46,829 nt of DNA, taken from positions 1 to 46,829 of the forward strand of contig CAMNOV010000007.1 in NCBI GenBank assembly GCA_946547105.1, read 5' to 3'. A program made the position numbers and the translations under genes. Each line of letters opens with the position of its first letter. The stretch's first letter is position 1. The notes below the pieces were generated by a model. That model saw only the letters and a program-made list of their open reading frames with translations, made no database searches and was not told the DNA's origin. This DNA is from an uncultured Clostridia bacterium. GTDB lineage: Bacteria; Bacillota; Clostridia; Oscillospirales; Oscillospiraceae. Of the stretch, positions 25,302 to 31,825 are shown piece after piece.

Positions 25302-26267
25302 ATGAAAATCGTTGTTCTGGACGGCTACACCGAAAACCCCGGCGATCTGAGCTGGGAGCCTCTGGCCGCCTTCGGCGAGCTGAAGGTTTACGACCGCACG
25401 CCCGACGAGGACGCGGTCATCATCGAGCGCATCGGAGATGCGCAGATCGTGTTCACCAACAAATGCCCGATCCGACGCACGGTCATCGACGCCTGCCCGG
25501 ACCTGCGCTATATCTCCGTGCTGGCTACCGGCTATAACGTCGTCGACGTGCAGTATGCGGCGGAGAAGGGGATCCCCGTTTCCAACATCCCCACCTACGG
25601 CACGGCGGCCGTCGGCCAGTTTGCCATTGCGCTGCTGCTGGAGATCTGCCAGCACGTGGCGCACCATTCCGAGGCCGTCCACCAGGGCCGCTGGGAGCGC
25701 AGCGTCGACTGGTGCTTCTGGGATTATCCGCTCATCGAGCTGGACGGGAAGACCATGGGCATCATCGGCTTCGGCAAGATCGGCCAGACCACCGGCCGCA
25801 TCGCCAAAGCCCTCGGCATGCGCATCCTGGCCACCGGCAGCCGCGAGACCCCGGAGGGCCGCGCGATTGCTGACTATGTGGATCTCGATACCCTGCTGCG
25901 CGAATCGGACGTGATCGCGCTGCACTGCCCGCTCTTCCCGAGCACGCAGGGCATCATCAACCGCGAGACCATCGCCAAAATGAAGGACGGCGTCATCCTC
26001 ATCAACAACAGCCGCGGCCCGCTGATCGTCGAGCAGGACCTGGCCGACGCGCTCAACGCCGGCAAGGTCGCCGCCGCGGGTCTCGACGTGGTCTCCACCG
26101 AGCCCATCCGCGGGGACAATCCGCTGCTGCAGGCGAAAAACTGCCTCATCACACCGCATATCAGCTGGGCGCCGAAGGAGGCGCGCGGCCGCATCATGGA
26201 TATCTCGGCGCAGAACCTGGAGGCCTTCCTCAGCGGCAGGCCGATCCATGTGGTCAACGGGCTTTGA
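25302..26267 (+). CDS. D-2-hydroxyacid dehydrogenase (hydroxypyruvate/glyoxylate reductase-like)
   Basis: 321-residue reductase interconverting a 2-keto acid and D-2-hydroxy acid, here most likely hydroxypyruvate to D-glycerate given the adjacent glycerate kinase. Catalytic Arg is in INNSRGPLIVEQDL, Glu in VSTEPIRGDNPLL and His in CLITPHISWAP. The cofactor loop GFGKIGQTTGRIAK is followed by ATGSRETP, which lacks the Asp at the end of strand two that marks NAD enzymes and has Ser-Arg instead, hinting at NADPH use. The glycerate kinase gene starts two bases after the stop. Confidence 0.92.
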   Translation: MKIVVLDGYTENPGDLSWEPLAAFGELKVYDRTPDEDAVIIERIGDAQIVFTNKCPIRRTVIDACPDLRYISVLATGYNVVDVQYAAEKGIPVSNIPTYGTAAVGQFAIALLLEICQHVAHHSEAVHQGRWERSVDWCFWDYPLIELDGKTMGIIGFGKIGQTTGRIAKALGMRILATGSRETPEGRAIADYVDLDTLLRESDVIALHCPLFPSTQGIINRETIAKMKDGVILINNSRGPLIVEQDLADALNAGKVAAAGLDVVSTEPIRGDNPLLQAKNCLITPHISWAPKEARGRIMDISAQNLEAFLSGRPIHVVNGL

Positions 26268-26268
26268 C

Positions 26269-27519
26269 ATGAGCGGGCAGACAAGACTTCGCCGAGACTG
26301 CGACCGGATCGTCGCCGAGTCGATCCGCCGGGTGCAGCCGGATGCGGCGGTGCGCCGCGCGCTGCAGGGAAAAGACTTCGGCGCGGGCCGTCTGATCACC
26401 GTCGCCGTCGGAAAAGCGGCCTGGAGCATGGCGCGCACGGCGGCGGAGATACTGGGCAGCCGGATGGAAGGCGGCATCGTCATCACCAAATACGGCCACG
26501 CGCAGGGGCCCATCCCGCCGCTGCTCATCCGGGAGGCGGGGCACCCCGTCCCCGATGAAAACAGCTTTTCCGCCACGGCGGAGGCGCTGGCGCTGACGGC
26601 GCAGCTGCGAGCGGAGGACACGGTGCTCTTCCTGCTCTCCGGCGGCGGCAGCGCGCTGTTCGAGTCGCCGCTCATCGAACCGGCGGAGCTGCTGGATATC
26701 ACCGGCCAGCTTCTGGCCTCGGGCGCCGATATTGTGGAGATGAACACCGTGCGCAAGCGCCTGTCCGCGGTCAAGGGCGGCCGCTTTGCCGAGCACTGCG
26801 CCCCGGCGCGCGTCTTCAGCATCGTGCTGTCGGATATCATCGGGGACCCGCTGGACATGATTGCCTCCGGCCCCGCGTATCCGGACGGCAGCTCCTGCGC
26901 GGATGCGCAGGCGATCGCCGACAAATACAGCCTTCGTCTTTCCGCACGCGCGCGGGACTGCCTGTGCCGGGAGACGCCGAAGCAGCTGGAGAATGTGGAA
27001 ACGCAGATTACCGGCAGCGTCCGGGAGCTCTGCGCTGCTGCGGCGGATACCTGCCGGACGCTGGGCTATGACGTGCAGCTCCTCACCGACTGCCTCGACT
27101 GCGAGGCGCGGGAGGCCGGGCGCGTCCTTGCCTCGATCGCCCGGAGCCACCGCCATACGGACAGGGCGCTCGCCTTTCTCGCGGGCGGGGAGACCGTCGT
27201 GCACCTGACGGGGAAGGGCCTCGGCGGCCGCAACCAGGAGATCGCCCTTGCGGCGGCGGAAAAGCTTGACGGCATCCCAAACGCGGCGGTCTTTTCCTTC
27301 GGCTCGGACGGCACGGACGGCCCCACGGACGCCGCCGGCGGCTATGCGGACGGCGCGACGGCGGAGGCCCTGCGGCGGCAGGGGCTTCGGATCGAAGACG
27401 TGCTGCGTCAAAACGATGCCTACCATGCGCTGCAGCGCGTCGACGGACTGATCGTCACCGGCCCGACCGGCACGAACGTCAACGACGCGGCGCTGGTACT
27501 GATCCGGCCGGAGGCATGA
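26269..27519 (+). CDS. Glycerate 2-kinase (GckA/TtuD family, MOFRL domain)
   Basis: 416-residue class II glycerate kinase giving 2-phosphoglycerate, the entry to lower glycolysis. The DUF4147 domain fills residues 1-~240, with LLSGGGSALFESPLIEP, MNTVRKRLSAVKGGR and SDIIGDPLDMIASGPAY. The MOFRL domain ends it: AGGETVVHLTGKGLGGRNQE and SFGSDGTDGPTDAAGG, the motif that binds substrate. The start at 26269 is chosen over 26248, which would overlap the dehydrogenase; no strong ribosome site is seen, so coupled translation is likely. It is the last gene of the catabolic locus. Confidence 0.94.
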   Translation: MSGQTRLRRDCDRIVAESIRRVQPDAAVRRALQGKDFGAGRLITVAVGKAAWSMARTAAEILGSRMEGGIVITKYGHAQGPIPPLLIREAGHPVPDENSFSATAEALALTAQLRAEDTVLFLLSGGGSALFESPLIEPAELLDITGQLLASGADIVEMNTVRKRLSAVKGGRFAEHCAPARVFSIVLSDIIGDPLDMIASGPAYPDGSSCADAQAIADKYSLRLSARARDCLCRETPKQLENVETQITGSVRELCAAAADTCRTLGYDVQLLTDCLDCEAREAGRVLASIARSHRHTDRALAFLAGGETVVHLTGKGLGGRNQEIALAAAEKLDGIPNAAVFSFGSDGTDGPTDAAGGYADGATAEALRRQGLRIEDVLRQNDAYHALQRVDGLIVTGPTGTNVNDAALVLIRPEA

Positions 27520-27542
27520 TCTGGACGGATGAAATAATGATT

Positions 27543-27584
27543 AGGCGCGGATGCGGAGAAAACCCGGATCCGCGCCTTTTTCTT
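27543..27584 (+). terminator. Terminator of the catabolic locus
   Basis: AGGCGCGGAT pairs with ATCCGCGCCT across a 15-base loop region, followed by a T-rich tract. It closes the dehydrogenase/glycerate kinase transcript. Confidence 0.88.
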
Positions 27585-27616
27585 TCCGTCGTCTACCGCG
27601 CGGGCAAAATATGTGA

Positions 27617-27622
27617 TATAAT
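27617..27622 (+). promoter_or_regulatory. -10 box before the DUF4234-like gene
   Basis: Perfect TATAAT, 29 bases before the start codon, in TGATATAATG context. No convincing -35 box is visible. Confidence 0.5.
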
Positions 27623-27650
27623 GATCCAAACGAATCATCGGGGGGACGGC

Positions 27651-28061
27651 ATGAGATTTCAACATACGCACAGACCGGGCTTTCTGCTGGGCTTCATCGA
27701 TTTTTTCACCGCCGGTCTGTTCTTCCTGCTGTACATGCCGCTCGGCGGGCTGCAGGATGAGCTGGAGGAGATCCTGGGCCACAAGGTCCGGCCCTACTGG
27801 CAGGCCTATCTCCTCGGCGTCCCGACGCTGTTCATCTATACTCTCGTCTGGATGGCGCGGATCTCCGAGGAGCTGAAAGCCAAGGCGCTCGCGCTCGGGA
27901 TCCCCGGGCCGCACACCTCCTTCCGGCACATGTTTGACTGGAACGTGTTCGGCCTGCTGCTGTTCGGCCCGGCGGTCGCCACGCAGCGCTTCTTCGGTAC
28001 GCTCAACCGGATCGAGGATGAACTGAACCGGCGGCAGAGTGAGCGGGGAGAGGAAATATGA
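27651..28061 (+). CDS. Small membrane protein, DUF4234-like
   Basis: 136 residues, three predicted membrane segments (near residues 10-30, 48-70, 95-115) and a charged C-terminus. The core resembles DUF4234 proteins of Clostridia (YLLGVPTLFIYTLVWMARIS, then RHMFDWNVFG). Function is not established. The ATG at 27651 is chosen because GGGGGACGG precedes it and the longer frame would include the promoter. Its stop overlaps the thpR start as ATGA. Confidence 0.75.
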   Translation: MRFQHTHRPGFLLGFIDFFTAGLFFLLYMPLGGLQDELEEILGHKVRPYWQAYLLGVPTLFIYTLVWMARISEELKAKALALGIPGPHTSFRHMFDWNVFGLLLFGPAVATQRFFGTLNRIEDELNRRQSERGEEI

Positions 28062-28561
28062 GGCTGTTTATTGCGATCCGGCTGTCGGATGAAATGAGGG
28101 ACGCGCTCGTGCATGCGCAGAACGAGCTCTATGACCGCGGCGTCCGCGGCCGCTTCACGGCGGAGGAGAATCTGCATCTGACGCTGGCCTTTCTCGGGGA
28201 AGTGCCGGATGCGCAGCCCGTCCTGGACGCACTGGCGGACGTATCCTTCACGCCCTTTGAAATTGCGCTGGAGGGCATGGGCTGCTTCGGCGACCTCTGG
28301 TGGGCAGGACTCAAAGAGTCCGAAGCGCTCGAACTGCTTGCGCGAAAGGTCCGCCATGCGCTTGCGGAGCGGGAGATCCCCTTCGACCGGAAGCGCTTTT
28401 CCCCACACATCACCCTGATCCGAAACGCCTCCGGCAAGCTGCCCGGGCTGCAGCTCCGGCCGGCCTCGATGACGGTGAGCGCCGTTTCGCTGATGCGCTC
28501 GGACCGCGGGAAACACGGAATGATCTACACCGAGCTCGGCGCGGTCGAAGCGCGCCGGTGA
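28058..28561 (+). CDS. thpR: RNA 2',3'-cyclic phosphodiesterase (2'-5' RNA ligase family)
   Basis: 167-residue 2H phosphoesterase that opens 2',3'-cyclic phosphates on RNA ends. The two catalytic HxT motifs are HLTLAFLG (near residue 44) and HITLIRNA (near 117), spaced as usual. The start MRLFIAIRLSDEMRDAL is typical of the family. It is coupled to the preceding gene by an ATGA overlap. Its role in bacteria is poorly defined. Confidence 0.94.
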   Translation: MRLFIAIRLSDEMRDALVHAQNELYDRGVRGRFTAEENLHLTLAFLGEVPDAQPVLDALADVSFTPFEIALEGMGCFGDLWWAGLKESEALELLARKVRHALAEREIPFDRKRFSPHITLIRNASGKLPGLQLRPASMTVSAVSLMRSDRGKHGMIYTELGAVEARR

Positions 28562-28596
28562 AAACAGGCACAGAAGATGGGAAGGAGCGGGAAGAC

Positions 28597-30078
28597 ATGA
28601 ACGAGAGCTCTTACATCGCGCGCACCAGCGGCCTGAAGGCCAAAGACTACGTCGGCTATGCGATGATCGATGCGGCCGGCTGCCTGGTGTTCAGCCTGGT
28701 GACGACCCTGCTGCAGAAGTTTTATACGGACGTGCTGCATCTCGGCCCGCTGTTCATCATGCTGATGTTCATCGGGGCGCGCATCTGGGACGGCATCAAC
28801 GATCCGATCATGGGCCGCATCGCCGACACGGTCAAGCCCTCGCGCTTCGGCCGCTACCGGCCCTGGATCCTGTATGCCGCGCTGCCGCTGGCGCTGTCCG
28901 CGGTGCTGATGTTCCTCAGGCTGCCCGGCATGGGTGAGCCGGAGCACAGCGTCGCCACCTGCGTCTATGCCACCGCGACCTACGTGTTCTTCGGCATGGC
29001 CTACACCGTGCTGCAGATCCCTTACGGCTCGCTCGCCTCCGTCGTCACCACCGACGCGCAGGAGCGCAGCCGCCTGTCGGTCTGGCGCTCGATCGGCGCG
29101 GCCCTGGGCTCGATCCCGGTGCTGCTGATCGCAAGCTTCGCCTATGCCGACCGGCTCGACGCCGCCGGCAATCCCGTCCTCGGCGAAAACGGCAAGGTCA
29201 TCACAGACCTGCAGTATGGACCCGTGATCCGCGGCGTGGTGATCATGGCCGTCTGCTCCTTCGTGATGCTGCTGATCGCCTTCACGATGAACCGCGAGCG
29301 CGTCAAGACCAAGCCGCAGAACCCGGAAAAGGGGGCGGCGCTGCGGGTCGTCAGGCAGCTGTTCCAAAACCGCGCCTTCGTGGCCGTCAGCATGATCTCG
29401 ATGCTGCTGCTGTCCGGACAGATGTTCACCCAGAGCTTCTATACCTATTTATTTAATGATTACTTCCACGCCAACTGGATGAATCTTGCCAGCCAGGCCT
29501 GCACCTATTCGCCGATGCTGGTGATGATGTTCATCCTGCCGAAGCTGGCGCGCAGCGTCGGCAAGAAGGAGGTATGCGCCTGGGGCGTGGCGGCGGCCGC
29601 CGCGGCAAACCTCGCGCTCTTCTTCCTGCGCGGCATGGAGCCGGGCCGGCTGATGTGGGTCTTCCTGGCGCTCTGCTTTGTCAGCGGCTGCGGCCTGACC
29701 ACCCTCGTCATGCAGCTCTGGGCCATGGTGACCGACGCGATCGACGAACTCGAGATCCGCAGCGGCAGCCGCGACGACGGCACCGCCTATTCGGTCTTCA
29801 ACTTCTTCCGCAAGCTGGGCCAGGTGCTCTCGGCCGTCTGTGTCAACGGCGCGCTGCTGGGTATGAATTATAAGGTGGACAAGGGCGCGGTGCAGACGCT
29901 TGAAAACCTGCGCCGGATGTACGACCTCGCCACGCTCATCCCGGCGATCCTCTTCGGCCTGATGGCGCTGATGCTCTTCGTGTGGTATCCGCTGTCGCGT
30001 CGTCGGGTGGAGCAGCTTCAGCTCGAGAAGGAGCGCAAGCTCAAAGAATCCTATGAAAACAATCTGATCGATATCTGA
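28597..30078 (+). CDS. GPH-family sugar:cation symporter (MFS)
   Basis: 493-residue, 12-segment carrier of the glycoside-pentoside-hexuronide:cation symporter family. Signatures are KDYVGYAMIDAAGCLVFSLV at the start, IGARIWDGINDPIMGRIADT (conserved Asp in segment 2 loop) and PSRFGRYRPWIL. The central loop contains TTDAQERSRLSVWRS. The substrate could be a disaccharide, pentoside or hexuronide. The ATG at 28597 follows GGAAGGAG; the longer frame back to 28300 overlaps thpR and is rejected. No glycosidase is adjacent to suggest the sugar. Confidence 0.92.
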   Translation: MNESSYIARTSGLKAKDYVGYAMIDAAGCLVFSLVTTLLQKFYTDVLHLGPLFIMLMFIGARIWDGINDPIMGRIADTVKPSRFGRYRPWILYAALPLALSAVLMFLRLPGMGEPEHSVATCVYATATYVFFGMAYTVLQIPYGSLASVVTTDAQERSRLSVWRSIGAALGSIPVLLIASFAYADRLDAAGNPVLGENGKVITDLQYGPVIRGVVIMAVCSFVMLLIAFTMNRERVKTKPQNPEKGAALRVVRQLFQNRAFVAVSMISMLLLSGQMFTQSFYTYLFNDYFHANWMNLASQACTYSPMLVMMFILPKLARSVGKKEVCAWGVAAAAAANLALFFLRGMEPGRLMWVFLALCFVSGCGLTTLVMQLWAMVTDAIDELEIRSGSRDDGTAYSVFNFFRKLGQVLSAVCVNGALLGMNYKVDKGAVQTLENLRRMYDLATLIPAILFGLMALMLFVWYPLSRRRVEQLQLEKERKLKESYENNLIDI

Positions 30079-30086
30079 ATCCTTCG

Positions 30087-30132
30087 AAAGCCGGGGCTGT
30101 GAGAGATCCATTTTTTCTCAGCTCCGGCTTTT
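30087..30132 (+). terminator. Terminator of the GPH symporter gene
   Basis: AAAGCCGG pairs with CCGGCTTT, and the stem continues inward with GCTG-GAGA/TCTCAGC (one bulge). A T-rich tract follows. Confidence 0.8.
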
Positions 30133-30140
30133 CGTTTGCC

Positions 30141-30170
30141 TTGACCCGCGCCCGGCCCAGGGTGTATATT
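30141..30170 (+). promoter_or_regulatory. Promoter of the dipeptidase gene
   Basis: TTGACC (30141-30146), an 18-base spacer and TATATT (30165-30170), 33 bases before the start codon. Confidence 0.75.
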
Positions 30171-30202
30171 GAGCGTATCGGAATAAGGAAAGGAGCGCAA
30201 GC

Positions 30203-31582
30203 ATGGACGTTCAGCTCAGACAGGAGATCGACCGCTTCGTCGCGGAGCACGAGGAAGCCATTTTCAAGGATATCGCAAGACTTGTCGCCATCAACAGCGT
30301 CGAGGGAGAGGCTCTGCCCGGCAAGCCCTTCGGCGATGGCCCGGCCCGCGCGCTCGCGGAGGGTCTGCAGATCGCGGAGGAGCTCGGGCTCGACGCGGTC
30401 AACTGCGACAACTACATCGGTTATGCCCAGATCGGGGAAGGGGAGGACTACCTCGCCACGATCACGCATCTTGACGTCGTCCCCGTCGGCGAGGGCTGGA
30501 AGGAGGACCCCTTCACCATGCGCGAGCGCGAGGGCTGGATCATCGGCCGCGGCGTCATGGACGACAAGGGGCCGAGCGTGCTGTGCCTGTATGCGCTCAA
30601 GTATCTCAAAGACAAACAGATCCCGCTGCGCTATCCCGTGCGCGCGCTGCTCGGCGCCAACGAGGAGACCGGCATGGGCGACGTGGAGTATTATCTTGCC
30701 AACTACAGGGCGCCGCTCTTCTGCTTCAGCCCGGACGCAAACTTCCCCCTCTGCAACGGCGAAAAGGGCATCACCCGCGGCCGCATGATCGCGAAAGTGC
30801 CGCTGGAAAACATCGTTGAGATCAAAGGCGGCTTCGTCTCCAACGCCGTTCCCGACAAGGCCGAAGCCCGGATCCGCGCCGAGCGGGTCGAGCCCGCCCC
30901 CGGCGTCACGGTCGAGCGCGAGGCGGACGGCCTCTGGCACCTGACGGCGGCCGGCGTCGGCGGCCACGCCTCCCTGCCGGAGGGCACGGTCAACGCCATC
31001 GGTCTGCTCGTGGGCGCCATCCTCGATCAGAAGCTCGCCGGGGAGCAGGAGGCAAAATTCCTGCGCGCGGTGGCGGATCTGATCTCGAACAGCGACGGCA
31101 GCGGCGTCGGCGTGCAGGCGGACGACGGACTGTTCCGGCCGCTGACCATCGTGGGCAGCATGATCGGCGTGGAGAACGGGCGCATGGTGCAGACCTATGA
31201 CAGCCGCTTCCCGACCAACACCAGCGGCGAAAAGATCGCCTCCATCCTCCGCGCGCGCTACGGCGAAGTGCTGGACGTGGAATGCGACCGCGAGGCGCCG
31301 CCCTTCTACATGAGCCTTGACAAGCCGGAGGTGCAGGTCTGCATCAATGCCTACAACAGCATCACCGGTGAAAACGCCGTGCCCTATACCATCGGCGGCG
31401 GCACCTATGCCCGCGATTTCCCGAATGCGGTGTCCTTCGGACCCGAGCATCCGGAGCGCCCGGCGCCCGATTTTGCCGGCCCGATCCACGGCGTGGACGA
31501 GGCGGCCAGCCGGGAATGGCTGCTGGAGGCATTGAAGGTCTATATCCTCGCGCTGATCGAGCTGCAGAAGCTGGATTTCTGA
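30203..31582 (+). CDS. pepV: M20 family dipeptidase (PepV/Sapep type)
   Basis: 459-residue cytoplasmic zinc dipeptidase. Metal ligands and catalytic residues sit in THLDVVPVGEGW (His and Asp), RGVMDDKGPSV (bridging Asp), GANEETGMGD (catalytic Glu and metal ligand) and, near the C-terminus, the HGVDE segment with the last His ligand. The large lid domain between about residues 190 and 380 is typical of PepV. AAAGGAG precedes the ATG. It would split dipeptides, perhaps including products of the large extracellular protease next to it; that link is inference from proximity. Confidence 0.93.
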   Translation: MDVQLRQEIDRFVAEHEEAIFKDIARLVAINSVEGEALPGKPFGDGPARALAEGLQIAEELGLDAVNCDNYIGYAQIGEGEDYLATITHLDVVPVGEGWKEDPFTMREREGWIIGRGVMDDKGPSVLCLYALKYLKDKQIPLRYPVRALLGANEETGMGDVEYYLANYRAPLFCFSPDANFPLCNGEKGITRGRMIAKVPLENIVEIKGGFVSNAVPDKAEARIRAERVEPAPGVTVEREADGLWHLTAAGVGGHASLPEGTVNAIGLLVGAILDQKLAGEQEAKFLRAVADLISNSDGSGVGVQADDGLFRPLTIVGSMIGVENGRMVQTYDSRFPTNTSGEKIASILRARYGEVLDVECDREAPPFYMSLDKPEVQVCINAYNSITGENAVPYTIGGGTYARDFPNAVSFGPEHPERPAPDFAGPIHGVDEAASREWLLEALKVYILALIELQKLDF

Positions 31583-31695
31583 GCGAAAAGAGCTTTCGCA
31601 CGGCAAAGTGATAAAGGCTCGGGACAGATGCAGCCCTCGAATTATAAAAACTCGACAAATTTTAATGAATTGTTAATGGGAAAAACAAATTCATC

Positions 31696-31725
31696 TTGCC
31701 ATCTTGCCGGACCCTGTTGTATAAT
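31696..31725 (+). promoter_or_regulatory. Promoter of the giant subtilase gene
   Basis: TTGCCA (31696-31701), an 18-base spacer and a perfect TATAAT (31720-31725), about 100 bases before the start codon. The intergenic stretch upstream (31583-31695) holds only a small GCGAAA/TTTCGC hairpin. Confidence 0.75.
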
Positions 31726-31730
31726 CCAAT

Positions 31731-31811
31731 TTAAAGAAGAAACTCTTTAAACCGGCAAAGTGCCGGAGGGCGTATATAATGTGGAAACACCTTATATATA
31801 GTTTTTCTTTT
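31731..31811 (+). promoter_or_regulatory. Structured 5' leader of the subtilase mRNA
   Basis: Three consecutive hairpins fill the leader: TTAAAGA/TCTTTAA (31731-31750), CCGGCA/TGCCGG (31752-31766), and TATATAA-GTG/CAC-TTATATA with a GAAA tetraloop (31773-31798). The last is followed by a T-rich run just before AAGGAGG (31812-31818). It could stabilise the mRNA or act as an attenuator. I match it to no known riboswitch. Confidence 0.6.
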
Positions 31812-31825
31812 AAGGAGGAAACAAA

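Noticed and set aside
18740..27519. Sulfoquinovose transketolase pathway, which also uses a two-subunit transketolase in Clostridia.
   Set aside because: No sulfoquinovosidase, isomerase, aldehyde dehydrogenase or sulfonate exporter accompanies the genes, and glycerate kinase has no place in that route. Kept only as a reminder that split transketolases serve special pathways.
18740..27519. D-apiose degradation by apulose-phosphate transketolase.
   Set aside because: That route needs an apiose isomerase and an apulose kinase, usually with an ABC transporter; none is here, and a carboxylate-type TRAP receptor fits poorly with a neutral sugar.
31583..31700. A possible riboswitch upstream of the subtilase promoter.
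   Set aside because: I could not match it to any class, and it lies upstream of the likely -35 box, so it would not be in the leader.
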